A stretch of 64,000 nucleotides of DNA from Pantoea sp. 18069. Lineage in GTDB: Bacteria; Pseudomonadota; Gammaproteobacteria; Burkholderiales; Burkholderiaceae_C. Both the position numbers and the translations under genes were made by a program. Numbering within the stretch: the stretch's first letter is position 1; each line of letters starts with the position of its first letter. Of this stretch, positions 31,930-41,900 are shown piece after piece. The notes under the pieces are model-generated. The model was given only the letters and a program-made list of their open reading frames with translations, was not told the origin of the DNA and ran no database searches. The stretch is from the NCBI RefSeq assembly GCF_902706035.1, contig NZ_CACSJA010000016.1:61419-125418 (forward strand), in the 5' to 3' direction.

Positions 31930-34455
31930 TCAGAAACGGTACTTGACGTTCAACGCCACGCTGCGCGGCGTGCCGTAATTGCCCGAATTCCACCAGTCGG
32001 ACACCGAGGCGATGTACTTCTTGTCGAACAGGTTGTTGACGTTCAGCGTGGCGGAAAGCTGCGGACTGAACTCGTAGCGCGCCATCAGGCTGGCGACGGC
32101 ATGGGATTTCTGCTCCCAGTACAGGTCGCGGTTAAGCTGCCAGAAATTGACCGTGGAGTAGGTCCTGCTCTGCCAGTTCACGCCACCGCCCAGTGTGAGA
32201 CGGCTCCAGTCGCCGGGCAGACGGTAGGTGGTCCACAGCTTGACCATGTTGCGCGGGAAGGTCGTATTGGTGCGCGTCCCATTGGCGGTCTCGCTCTGGC
32301 CGTAGGTCCACGATGCCGAAACATTCCAGTCACGCGCCAGCGCCCCGAAAACCTCCACATCCAGACCCTGGGTCCTGGTGCCCTTGACGGAGCGCGAAGC
32401 ACCCGTGTCGATGGTGCCGGGTACGAAGTAGCCGGGATCGGCTTCAGCCACATTGTCCTGCCGGATCTGGTAGAGCGCCAAAGCGGTATTGAGCCGTCCG
32501 CCGAGCCAGGCACTTTTGAGTCCCACTTCATAGTTCGCGCCCTCGGTCGGATCGAGCACCGCGCCGTTGCGGTCCCGCGCCGACTGGGGCTGGTAGATCG
32601 TGGTGTAGCTGGCGTAGACCGCATGGTCCTTGTCGATGTCGTAGACGACACCGGCGTAGGGCGTGAAAACGCCATCTTCCGACGTGGCGGTGGCATAGCT
32701 GCCGCCCGTCCAGCTTTCGTCGAACTTGTAGTCGTGCGAAAGGATGCGCGTGCCCGTGATCAGCTTGAGCTTGTCGCTTACCTGGAAGCGCGCCGCGCCA
32801 TAGAGGCTGGACTGCCGCATGGTGTATTGCGAATTCACATTGACCGGACCGTAAACGCCCGCGCCCGTACGATCCCAGGTGAAGAGATTGGCGGCGGTGC
32901 CTCTCAGGCCGCTGGTGTCGGGGTGCGACTGCATGAGCTGGTCATATTCTTCATAGGCCGCGCCCAGCACCAGCTCATGCTGACGCCCCAGCAGCGAGAA
33001 CGGACCGATCAGTTTCACATCCACGTTGCTGTGTTCGATGTCGCCCGCGCGCTTGGACGCCCACAGGGCAACGCCATTGCCCGCGGCATCATAAAAGGTG
33101 CTGTCGGAGTCCAGCACGGTGCGCTCCTCGCGGTGCGACGAACGTGCGTGGCTGGCCGACAGTTTCAGCTTCCAGTCGCCGCCCAGCTGCTGCTCGAGCG
33201 TGGCGAACGCCTTGGTCGACTCCAGGTCCAGCCGGTTGTCCCGGCTCGCGCCAGTGAACGACACGGGCAGGTCGGTACGCGAGCCGTCGGCGAACCAGAT
33301 AGGGAAGCCGATGTAGGAGCCCTGGCCCTTGACCTTGGTGCGCTCGTGTTCCAGTCCGGCCGTCACACGCGTGGTGCTGGTCAGGTCGGCTTCGATCACG
33401 CCGTAGATCTGGGCCTTCTTGCGGCCATAGTTGTCGATGTGGCTGTCGGCGTCCTGCCCGGCGGCGACCAGGCGACCGCGCACCGTGCCGGCCTCGTTCA
33501 GCGGGCCCGAGAGGTCGATCACACCGCGCTTGTCGCCCCATGAGCCCAGGCCTGCCTCGGCCGAGCCCTGGAATTCGGCCGTGGGCTTCTTGCGCACCAT
33601 GTTGATCGTGCCGGAAGGGTCTCCCACCCCGGTCACCAGACCGGAGGCACCGCGCAGCACTTCGATGCGGTCGTAGAACGCCATGTCGGCCACGGTGGCG
33701 GCAGGAACGGCCCCGCCGCCGAGCACCTGGACGAAAGTGTTCACGCCATCGAACTGGTAGTTTCTGAATGAGTAGCCGCGCGCGCTCGCACCGCCGAGCT
33801 CGGTGCCCAGGGCCGTGGCCTGCACTCCCGGCACCTGTGCCAGCGTCTGCTGTATCGTCATCAGGCCCTGGTCTTCCATGCGCTGGCTGGTCATCACGCT
33901 CACCGACTGCGGCGTCTCGCGCTGCGTCAGCCCCAGCGGCGTGGCCGTGGTGCTGGGTCCGGCCGCAACGTAGCTGCGCGTGCCTTCGGTCGCGCCGCCG
34001 CCCAGGGCCTGCGCCGTCACGGTCACGGCCGCCATCGTCGTCGCCGAACTCCCGGACGCCTGGGGCCGCAGCGTGAACGTTCCGGGCTGGGTGCTCACGG
34101 CCACCAGGCCGGTGCCGGAAAGCAGCCGCTCCAGCGCATCGCGTGGCGACAGGCTGCCGCTCACAGCCGCGGCCTGGCGCCCTTCGACCAGCGCATCGTC
34201 AAAAAGCACCTGCAACTGCGTCTGGCGGCCAAAGGCCCGCAGCGCGCTCAGCAGCGGCTGTGCCGACAGATCGAACGACAGGCGTGCCTCCTGCGCGGCT
34301 GCCGTCTGTGCCGTCGCGGCGGTGGGCGCAATGGCCATCACGGCCACGGCCATGGAAACCATCAGCGCCAGCATGTTCGGCCGCAATGCGACGCCGCCGC
34401 CGTGCGTCGCCCGCCCGTTCTTCTCAACCCACTCCCTCGACTGACCTTGGTGCAT
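31930..34455 (-). CDS. TonB-dependent siderophore receptor with STN signalling domain (FecA/FpvA type)
   Basis: 841 residues. Order: signal peptide (MLALMVSMAVAVMAIAPTAA), STN domain (LSFDLSAQPLLSALRAFGRQ, to LERLLSGTGL), plug domain (RETPQSVSVMTSQRMEDQG, VPGVQATALGTELGG), and a 22-strand barrel ending in Phe (SVALNVKYRF). It takes up a ferric siderophore across the outer membrane using TonB, and the STN domain signals to the FecR-like protein. ATG 34455 is chosen because GGAG lies nine bases upstream; two other in-frame ATGs lie just before it. The gene follows fecI and fecR homologues in the same direction, the classical surface-signalling order. Confidence 0.93.
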   Translation of the reverse strand: MHQGQSREWVEKNGRATHGGGVALRPNMLALMVSMAVAVMAIAPTAATAQTAAAQEARLSFDLSAQPLLSALRAFGRQTQLQVLFDDALVEGRQAAAVSGSLSPRDALERLLSGTGLVAVSTQPGTFTLRPQASGSSATTMAAVTVTAQALGGGATEGTRSYVAAGPSTTATPLGLTQRETPQSVSVMTSQRMEDQGLMTIQQTLAQVPGVQATALGTELGGASARGYSFRNYQFDGVNTFVQVLGGGAVPAATVADMAFYDRIEVLRGASGLVTGVGDPSGTINMVRKKPTAEFQGSAEAGLGSWGDKRGVIDLSGPLNEAGTVRGRLVAAGQDADSHIDNYGRKKAQIYGVIEADLTSTTRVTAGLEHERTKVKGQGSYIGFPIWFADGSRTDLPVSFTGASRDNRLDLESTKAFATLEQQLGGDWKLKLSASHARSSHREERTVLDSDSTFYDAAGNGVALWASKRAGDIEHSNVDVKLIGPFSLLGRQHELVLGAAYEEYDQLMQSHPDTSGLRGTAANLFTWDRTGAGVYGPVNVNSQYTMRQSSLYGAARFQVSDKLKLITGTRILSHDYKFDESWTGGSYATATSEDGVFTPYAGVVYDIDKDHAVYASYTTIYQPQSARDRNGAVLDPTEGANYEVGLKSAWLGGRLNTALALYQIRQDNVAEADPGYFVPGTIDTGASRSVKGTRTQGLDVEVFGALARDWNVSASWTYGQSETANGTRTNTTFPRNMVKLWTTYRLPGDWSRLTLGGGVNWQSRTYSTVNFWQLNRDLYWEQKSHAVASLMARYEFSPQLSATLNVNNLFDKKYIASVSDWWNSGNYGTPRSVALNVKYRF

Positions 34456-34675
34456 GACCTGCATCTCCTGAATTCCTGCCTGTGTGACGACGGCAGACCG
34501 GCGCAAGAAGGCAGGTCCGACCGCTGATGTACGGCCGTTGGCTGGGAATCAGAAAAGCAGAGGCTTTGTGTCCGTGGCTGGCAGCGCGTGGGACGCGAAA
34601 ATCTCCGTGCCCCTGCCATGAAGAAGCATCAAAGGCCTGATCCATGGAACCCGTCAATACGAAACAATTTGTATC

Positions 34676-35731
34676 TCAGCGACGGCGGATCACCCAACCG
34701 CCGTCGCTGCGGCGCTGGACGCGCACCTCTGCAACGCTGGGCAAGGCCAGCAGAAATCGCTCCGGATCCTTGAGCGCCAGGAAGCCGGAGATGGGCAGCG
34801 ACTGCAGCGCCGCGCCCTCCACTTCCACGGGCTGGACCAGATGACGCGCCAGCTCCTTCGCCACCTGCGCCAGCGGCAGGCGCTTGAAGTAGATCTGGCC
34901 GCTGGTCCACTCCGCGATCGCCTCGGGCAAGACCGCCGACTCACGGCGGTGGCCGTCGAGGGGGTCGATGGCAAGCCCCGAGCCCGGCCCCATCACCACC
35001 ACGGGAGCGCCGGCATCCGCGGTCGAGCGCACTTCGACACGGCCTTGCTGCACCTGCACCACAAACTCCGGCGGCCCCGTGCGCACATTGAACGCCGTGC
35101 CGACAACACGCACCTGGTGGCCGCCACTGGCCACGGTGAACGGCCTGGCCGCGGCTGGCGCCACCGTGAAGAAGGCTTCGCCCTTGTCGAGCACGGTCTC
35201 GCGCCGGCGCGGGTAGTAACGCACCTGCAACTGGCTGTTGGCGTTCAGCGCCACCTGCGAGCCGTCCGGCAGAGCGATGCTGCGCAGCTCTCCGGGGCCG
35301 GTGGCGACATCGACCGAATAGCCCGCGGTGTTGTCCCAGCGATGCCAGCCGTAGCCGACCATCGCCACCAGGGCGAGCGCACAGGCCGACCCGAGCACAG
35401 GCCCGCGCCACCAGCCCTGGCCGATCGAAGCAGTGCGGCGGCCAGCCACCGGCGGGGCCGCACGGGATGCGGCGGCCTGCGGGGCGGGGCCATATGCAGC
35501 CGGGAACATCGCCTTGAGCTGCGCGGCCTCTCGCCACGCCCGGCCCACACGCTCCATCGCCTCGCGATGGCGCGCATCTTCGGCCAGCCAGGCATCGAGC
35601 GCGCGCTCATCCGCGCTGGACCAGCCAGGCTGCTGCCGGCGCACATGCCAGTCGCCCGCGCGGTGGTTCAACGCCAGCACCTGCTCTGGCGGGAGGTCCT
35701 GCAAAAGGGATGGGCTTGGCTTTGCGCTCAT
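34676..35731 (-). CDS. fecR: FecR-like anti-sigma/sigma regulator
   Basis: 351 residues. A cytoplasmic DUF4880 domain (ALNHRAGDWHVRRQQPGWSS, then ALDAWLAEDARHREAMERV), a single membrane segment (LGSACALALVAMVGYGW), then the periplasmic FecR domain (ATGPGELRSIALPDGSQVAL, RYYPRRRETVLDKGEAFFTV, VRVVGTAFNVRT) and a C-terminal STN-like end. It relays occupancy of the TonB receptor to the FecI-type sigma factor. Translation starts at an ATGA overlap with fecI. The 220 bases between it and the receptor gene hold no further gene. Confidence 0.92.
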   Translation of the reverse strand: MSAKPSPSLLQDLPPEQVLALNHRAGDWHVRRQQPGWSSADERALDAWLAEDARHREAMERVGRAWREAAQLKAMFPAAYGPAPQAAASRAAPPVAGRRTASIGQGWWRGPVLGSACALALVAMVGYGWHRWDNTAGYSVDVATGPGELRSIALPDGSQVALNANSQLQVRYYPRRRETVLDKGEAFFTVAPAAARPFTVASGGHQVRVVGTAFNVRTGPPEFVVQVQQGRVEVRSTADAGAPVVVMGPGSGLAIDPLDGHRRESAVLPEAIAEWTSGQIYFKRLPLAQVAKELARHLVQPVEVEGAALQSLPISGFLALKDPERFLLALPSVAEVRVQRRSDGGWVIRRR

Positions 35732-36393
35732 TCTTTTGGGCCCTGCGCCCATGAAGCGGCGCGTTGATCGTCATCTTTTTCACTCAGCGACGCCTGCATG
35801 GCTTGCAGGCGCTGCATCTGCCCCGCACTGGCGAACAGCACGCGGGTCTCGCAGTAGGCAAGGGCGCGCGCCAGATGCTTCACGGTCATGCGCAAGGAAA
35901 TCCCCATCTGATCGGCAGTCTCCTGCACCGTGTGGCCCTCGACCCGGTGCAACACAAAGGCCTGGCGCTGGCGTTCGGGCAGCTCCTGCACGGCCTGGTG
36001 CAAGCGGGTCAGCCGCTGGCGCTGCTGCGCCGCGTGCTCGGCGCTGCCCTGATTTTCCGCCGCCGCCGCGTGGAGTTCCTCCTGGCATTCATCATAGGAA
36101 ACGGCTTGCAGCCCATGCGATCGGGCGCTCTTGTGCCAGTCCCGGGCGGCCACGCTGCGCAGCGTCTGGCGCAGATAGGGCTGCTCCTCTTCGGGGCGCA
36201 GCACCTTGCCCGTGGCAGCCACGCGCACAAACACTTCCTGCGCTGCATCCTCGACTTCCGCCGTTGTGCCGAAGTGGCGGCGCAGCATGCGCATGACGGG
36301 TACGCGCCAGCGCGCATAGAGGCTGGCCAGGTGGCCGCCTGGCGCATCAGGAGGCTCTGGCGCACCCTTTTGTGAAAGCAGGTCGTGCCGCAT
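35728..36393 (-). CDS. fecI: FecI-like ECF RNA polymerase sigma factor
   Basis: 221 residues. Region 2 reads LYARWRVPVMRMLRRHFGTT then AEVEDAAQEVFVRVAAT; region 4 reads LPERQRQAFVLHRVEGHTVQ then QMGISLRMTVKHLARAL. It directs transcription of the downstream TonB receptor in response to siderophore binding. ATG 36393 fits the usual ECF N-terminus; upstream codons in the same frame lack sigma homology. The promoter region carries a Fur-like box at 36603-36617, so expression is expected only under iron limitation. The C-terminus has about 30 residues beyond the normal domain end. Confidence 0.9.
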   Translation of the reverse strand: MRHDLLSQKGAPEPPDAPGGHLASLYARWRVPVMRMLRRHFGTTAEVEDAAQEVFVRVAATGKVLRPEEEQPYLRQTLRSVAARDWHKSARSHGLQAVSYDECQEELHAAAAENQGSAEHAAQQRQRLTRLHQAVQELPERQRQAFVLHRVEGHTVQETADQMGISLRMTVKHLARALAYCETRVLFASAGQMQRLQAMQASLSEKDDDQRAASWAQGPKE

Positions 36394-36595
36394 CACGTTC
36401 CATGCCTTGGGCGCAGGCACGCACCTGTACCCGATGTCCTGGAAGGCGGTCGGTCGGACGAGGAATGGAGGCAGTAAGACACGGCGGGCATGGGGTCGCC
36501 GCCAGTCCGAAATGGCGATACCACGAAGTCCTGCCCACAGCGCAGCATTGCTGCGCTGCATGCGGAAATCGGGCGGCGAAATGAAATCACAGGCG

Positions 36596-36617
36596 ATTGT
36601 ACTGAGAGTTATTCTCA
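36596..36617 (-). promoter_or_regulatory. fecI -10 box (TACAAT) next to a Fur-like box
   Basis: TGAGAGTTATTCTCA at 36603-36617 matches the 7-1-7 Fur core with one asymmetric position. On the minus strand it lies directly before TACAAT (36601-36596), so a bound repressor would cover the spacer between -35 and -10. This agrees with iron repression of the fecI-fecR-receptor unit. Confidence 0.65.
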
Positions 36618-36640
36618 TCTATGGCATTTGCTGCTTGACG

Positions 36641-36665
36641 CTGCAACACGCACATGCTGTTGCAG
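36641..36665. promoter_or_regulatory. Perfect inverted repeat upstream of Wadjet operon
   Basis: CTGCAACA (36641-36648) and TGTTGCAG (36658-36665) around nine bases, 122 bases before jetA. It could be an operator controlling the defence operon or a weak terminator; no regulator gene is adjacent. Confidence 0.4.
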
Positions 36666-36786
36666 GCCCGCTCCATGACTCTGCGTTAGACTGGATCGGC
36701 CTGCCGTAACAGCCACCGCAGGTCCACCCGGGTCTTGGCAGGCCTGTCGAAAATCGGTTGGTGCACCCGTGGCCCCGAGGCATTCC

Positions 36787-38238
36787 ATGCAGTTCTTCAC
36801 CCCGCCCCGCGAACATTTCTTCCGTCCACTCACGCATGACAACCGTGAACTGTGCGCCGCCGTGCTGCGGGCCTTGCACGAGCGTGTGCATGGGGCCAAC
36901 GCCGACTATGCCGAAGTGCTGACGCGCGATCTGGTGCTGGAAGTCATTCAGCATGCGCTCGCCGACCCCACGCTGCGCAGCCTGGCCTTTGGCGACGCGA
37001 AGACCACGCGCGCCGAAGAAGAGCGTGCCTATGCGAGCGATCTGGTGCGCAAGCTCAAGGAACACGGCTGGCTCGAGGACTACCGCGACCCCATCGACTT
37101 GCGGCCCACGCTCAAGCTCAGCCGCGCGGGCAAGGCCTTCAGCGAGACCTTCGCCAACATCGACGATTCCCGCGCCAAGACCCGCCAGCGCAACATGCGC
37201 TCGGCGCGCAAGGCGCTGACGGCCTTCATCGCCACCGGCGACGCCGATGAACTGCTGGACGGCCACGAGTTCGCCAGCCGCGTGGTCCAGGATCTGCAGG
37301 ACGACATCGAATACTTCCGCCACCTGATCCAGAGCCTGACGCGCGAGGCATTGGCGCAGAAGGTGGCCTGGAACGAATTCAATGAATTCATCGAGAAGCG
37401 CTTCGCGCGTGAATATGCGGTGCGCCTGGTGGCCGACTCGGCCGAGCGCCATCGCGGCCAGATCAACGAAGCATTGGAAGAGGTGCGCGCCCTCGACGGC
37501 GAGCAACGCGCCCTGGTGAACGCCCACCTGCTGCAGCGCGCCCCCTGGCTGGAGCAGACGTCGCAGGGCCGCAGCCCCATGCTGTGGCTCGCGGACCGCA
37601 TAGAGAGCATGGTCGATGCCGCCTGCGGCCTGAAACTGCCTATGCTGCGCTCGGAGATGAACAACTACGTGCGCCGCTTCACCAGCCTGTTGCGCCAGGC
37701 CCTGTCCCTGGACTATGGCGCCGAATCCCCCCTGGGCCGCACCATGGCGTGGCTCAAGGACCAGCCTGAGCCCGGCCGCGCACTGCTGCTCGACACCCTG
37801 ACCCGGCGCCTGGCCACCAGCGAGATCCGCCTGCCCGGCGGCGTGCTGCGCTGGACGGTGCGCGACCGCGAGGTCGAGGCCGCGTCGCAGGCCCCGCTGG
37901 TGGTGGACGAGGCCAGCCGCCTGAGTGCGCTGCTGCGCCGGGCCGAAGCCGAGGCCTTTGCCTTCAGCGATCAGCAGGTGCTGCAAGGCCTGCTGCCCTA
38001 CTTGCAGGATGGGCCGATCACGCTGGCGGCACTGCCGATGGACTCGGCCGAGGACGCGGTGCGCGTGCTGCATGCCGTGGGCGCAGCGCGTTCGACCGAG
38101 GGGCGCCGCCTGTTGCAGGCGCGAAAAACGGCCACGCAGGTCAGCACGCCGTACTTCCAGGCCGACGACTATGAACTGCGCATCGAACCCATGAACGGGC
38201 TGGACGCGGCACCCGGCCAGCCAGGCAGGGAGCGCTGA
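36787..38238 (+). CDS. jetA: Wadjet system protein JetA (MksF/MukF-like kleisin)
   Basis: 483 residues. It begins MQFFTPPREHFFRPLTHDNR and continues with a helical wing domain (LVLEVIQHALADPTLRSLAF, ASDLVRKLKEHGWLEDYRDP), charged helices (DDIEYFRHLIQSLTREALAQ) and a C-terminal winged-helix end (VSTPYFQADDYELRIEPMNG). This is the JetA family, a kleisin-like linker that bridges the SMC heads. ATG 36787 follows CGAGG at six bases; an in-frame GTG at 36769 is less likely. First of four tightly packed genes jetABCD. The subtype of Wadjet is not resolved here. Confidence 0.88.
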   Translation: MQFFTPPREHFFRPLTHDNRELCAAVLRALHERVHGANADYAEVLTRDLVLEVIQHALADPTLRSLAFGDAKTTRAEEERAYASDLVRKLKEHGWLEDYRDPIDLRPTLKLSRAGKAFSETFANIDDSRAKTRQRNMRSARKALTAFIATGDADELLDGHEFASRVVQDLQDDIEYFRHLIQSLTREALAQKVAWNEFNEFIEKRFAREYAVRLVADSAERHRGQINEALEEVRALDGEQRALVNAHLLQRAPWLEQTSQGRSPMLWLADRIESMVDAACGLKLPMLRSEMNNYVRRFTSLLRQALSLDYGAESPLGRTMAWLKDQPEPGRALLLDTLTRRLATSEIRLPGGVLRWTVRDREVEAASQAPLVVDEASRLSALLRRAEAEAFAFSDQQVLQGLLPYLQDGPITLAALPMDSAEDAVRVLHAVGAARSTEGRRLLQARKTATQVSTPYFQADDYELRIEPMNGLDAAPGQPGRER

Positions 38239-38240
38239 AC

Positions 38241-38912
38241 ATGCTGCAATCCCTGGCCCAGTACATCGAGCAGCGCCTGGTGACCGAAGGCAGCGCCAGC
38301 ATCACGCCCGCACGCTTCGCCGAATTGGCCGGGCGCCTGCTGGCCAGCGGCGTCCTGTGGCGCGAGCATTCCCGGCCCGAAGCCGCGCTCTACGACGACG
38401 CCATCCAGTGCGAGCAGCTGTTGCGCGAATGGTTCGCCTGCATAGGCTTCGTGCTGGCCCACGACAGCGACGCCCGCCTGCTGCGCCTGTACCCCCCGGG
38501 CGAAGGCGGCGGTGACGACGAGGAAGACGGCGTGCGCCGCCTGCGCGCGCGCCTGTCGCGGGATTTCGTGGCGGCCGTGATCGCCCTGCGCTTTCTCTAC
38601 ACCGAGGCGCTGACCGGACGCCGCCCGCTGGTGGACGAGCGCCTGGCCATCAGCCTGGAGGAACTGTCACAGGCGGTGGTGTCGCTGCTGGCGCACAAGC
38701 TGCCGAATGCGGCCAGCGAACGCACGGCCCTGTTGCGCGAACTGCGCAAGCACCGCATCTTGCATTTCGTCGAGGGCGACGACGCCGGAGACATGCAGAT
38801 GGGCCTGGCCGTGCTGCGGCCGGTGATGAGCTTCGTCAGCGACGAGGCGCTGGACGAGGCATTGCGCCTGGCGGGGCACAAGATGCCCCCGGCCTCCGAG
38901 GGCAGCGCATGA
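38241..38912 (+). CDS. jetB: Wadjet system protein JetB (DUF4194, MksE-like)
   Basis: 223 residues of the DUF4194/MksE type, a KITE-like winged-helix subunit that binds the kleisin JetA. Typical stretches are FAELAGRLLASGVLWREHSR, CEQLLREWFACIGFVLAHDS, RLSRDFVAAVIALRFLYTEA and LRELRKHRILHFVEGDD. It starts two bases after the jetA stop and its stop overlaps jetC (ATGA), so the complex is made from one message with coupled translation. Confidence 0.88.
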   Translation: MLQSLAQYIEQRLVTEGSASITPARFAELAGRLLASGVLWREHSRPEAALYDDAIQCEQLLREWFACIGFVLAHDSDARLLRLYPPGEGGGDDEEDGVRRLRARLSRDFVAAVIALRFLYTEALTGRRPLVDERLAISLEELSQAVVSLLAHKLPNAASERTALLRELRKHRILHFVEGDDAGDMQMGLAVLRPVMSFVSDEALDEALRLAGHKMPPASEGSA

Positions 38913-41900
38913 AGATCGCCAAGCTGCTCACCTGGCATTGGGGCTCGCTCGAGGACCGCGAATGGCCCTTCGCCGACTCGGTGCTGCTCACGGGCGAATC
39001 GGGTTCGGGCAAGTCCACGCTGCTCGATGCCATCCAGACCGTGCTCACGGCCGCGCACCAGCACGTGGTGCAGTTTAACATCGGCCAGGACGAATCCACG
39101 CAGAGCCGGCGCGGCGGCAAGGAGCCGCGCACCTTGGCCGCCTACGCCCTGGGACAGCAGGCCGACGGCGTGTTCCTGCGCACCCGCTCGACCAGCTACG
39201 CGGGCATCGTGTTCGAAGCCTCCGAGCAGGCGGGCGAGCAGACCGAGCCCTTCACCGCGCTGGTCGGCGTGGAGGCTTTCGAGGACGGCCGACGTGCCGT
39301 ACTGCAGGGCGCGCCGCAGTTCTTCCTCGTGCGCCGGGCCCTGTCGCTGGACCATCTGGCGCGCCGCGCGGGCGAGGCACTCACCGCCTCGCCCTTGCCG
39401 CTCAAGGAACTGTACGTGCAGCTGCAGCACCGCCTGCAGGCCAGGCCGGACAAGTCCGGCGCGGTGGTGCAACGCTTCCCCGACAAGGGCGGCTATCTGC
39501 AGCACCTGTACGGCGCGCTCATGGGCAAGACGGCGGTAGGCGAACACGACGCCACGCGCGCGGCCAAGTCGCTCGTCAAGGCAATGGCATACAAGGAACT
39601 GGGCAACGTCAACGACCTGGTGCGCGACGAAATCCTCGAGCAGCACGACTTCAGCAAGGACCTGGACAAGATGCGCGAGCTGATGCGCTCCATCGCCAGC
39701 CTGAAGCTCGAAGCCGAGCGCCTGGCGCTGAATCTGCAGCGGCTCGACACCGCGCAATCCAGCGCCGGGCAGGTGCTGGACGAAGCACGGCGTTTCGTCA
39801 CCACCACCATCGCCCATGCGCTGCGCGCGCGCAGCGAGGCGCACGATGAACAGGCCCTGGTGCTGCGCCAGATCGCCGTCCAGGACAGGAAGCAGGCGCA
39901 GTTGCAGGAAAAGCGGGCCTCGCTCGAAGCGCAGGAAACCCAGTTGCGCGAACAACTGCGCGGGGTGGAAAAGCGCCTGGACGACAGCGACGTGGCACGC
40001 GAGAAGCAGGCGCTGGAAAACCAGATCCGGCTGCAGGCCGACCAGTTCCGCCTGCACTGGGGCCGCGTACAGGAGGCCGCGCGCGGTATCGCGGGGATGG
40101 CCGCGCAACTCGAACAACTGCTGGCGCTGGATCTTTCGGCCGAGCCGGCCCTGGCTGCGGCGGTGCAGGCGCTTCGCCCTGTCGCGCAGCAGATCCTCAC
40201 ACCCTGGCCGGCGATGGTCAGCGCCTACGCGCGCGACGCGGCCCTGGACGTGGAGCTGCCCGCCTTCGACCTGGAAGCGTTCGACGTGCAACTCGGCGTC
40301 CTGCGCCAGTGCATCCACGATGGCGATGCCTCGGTGCAGGGGGCGGTGCTGCAGGCACTGACCGACGTCGGCGTGCGGCTGAACCAGTTGAAGGACGACG
40401 CCGAGCAGCGCAATGCCGAATTGCGCCGCCTGCAGTCCGGCCGGGCCCAGGGGCCGAAAGACGCACACGATGCGGTGGCGCTGATCGAGCGCGAGATGCC
40501 CTCTGCCCGCCCCCACCTGCTGGCCCAGTTGGTGGAGCCGCGTCCCGGCACGCCCTGGCAGAACGCCATCGAAGGCTACATGGGCGGCGACCGCTTCGCC
40601 ATCATCGTCGAGGCCGGGATGGAGGCGCTGTGCACCCGGCTGGTGAAGCAGCATTACCGCGTGCGCTCGCCCAAGGTCGTGCAGGGGCGCAAGGCCATGG
40701 AAGACACGCAAGGGCGCCAGCTGGAGAACCGCGCCGTGCTGCACGAACTGATCTGCAAGCACCCGGTGGCCAACGCGTTCCTGCTGGCGCAGTACGGCCG
40801 CGTGCGCAAGGTCGACACCGAGGACGAACTGGCGCGCACCGCGCAGGGCCTGATGGAGGAAGGCCTGGGCAGCCGGGGCTACGGCATGTTCGCCTGCCGC
40901 GCACCCGACGGCGACCTGGTCTTTGGCGAAGCCGCGCGCCAGCGGCGTCGGCAGTGGTGCGAAGACGAGATCCGGCGGCTGGCAGGGGAAACCCGTACCC
41001 TGCAAACCTTGCGCCAGTCGTTGCAGGCCATCACCCGCATGTTCAACGGCTCGGTGTTCACGCCGCTCACGCCCTTGGTGCTTGCCGTGCTCGAAAGCCA
41101 GGCGCAGCATGCGCGTGCCGAGCAGGCGCTCAAGGCGCTGGACCTGTCCGCCATCGACGCATTGCTGGCCGAGCAAAAAGGCTTCAGGGCGCGCATAGAG
41201 CAAATCACCGGCCAGCGCGACGAGGAACTCAAGCAGGTCGGTGCCACGGACCGGGAACTGGCGGATCTGCGCCGCCGGGAGAAGGCCCTGGCCGAGCGCT
41301 TGCCGGATCTCGAGATCGCCAGCACCAATGCCGCGGTCTGGGCTTCGCGCTTTGCGGCAGCCGTGCCCGCGCTGGCCACCGAGCGCCAGTTGCTGGACGA
41401 AGCCCAGGCATTGGCGGCAGAGCAGGAAACCAGCCTGGACGCACTGCGCCACCGCGTGCAAAGCCTGCGCGACAACCTGCCCCGCACCTTGCGGGAGCTG
41501 GCCCAGGCCGTGGGCGCCTACCTGTCCGGTGCGCGCGACGACAGCGAGCGCTTTGCCTGGACCGATCCCCCGCGCAGCGTGGACCGCCTGGAAGAGCTTC
41601 TCCCCCTGGTCGAGCGCACCCGCGCCGCCATCGCCGAGCAGGCCCAGCGCCAGCGTGCAATCGGCCTGGCAGACAACGCCAGCGCCCTGCGCGAGGCCGA
41701 AGGCCAGTTCAACCACGTCTTCACCAGCAGCTTCTGCTTCAAGATGCGCGACGACGTCAAGCAGGGCGCGCTGACGCTGCAGCGGCTCAACCGCCACCTG
41801 CAGGACATCCGCTTCGGCAGCGACACCTTCAAGCTGGAGTGGGACTGGGTGCCGCGCCTGCAGAAAGTGCAGGAGTTCTTCGAGGCGGTGGAGAGCGCGG

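Larger units (their letters stand above)
36394..36786. promoter_or_regulatory. Divergent intergenic region between fecI and the Wadjet operon
   Basis: 393 bases without a gene. It contains the fecI promoter with a Fur-like box (36596-36617) and an 8-base dyad (36641-36665) nearer the Wadjet side. TTGACG at 36635-36640 is a possible -35 for the rightward operon, but no good -10 is seen at the right distance. Confidence 0.4.
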
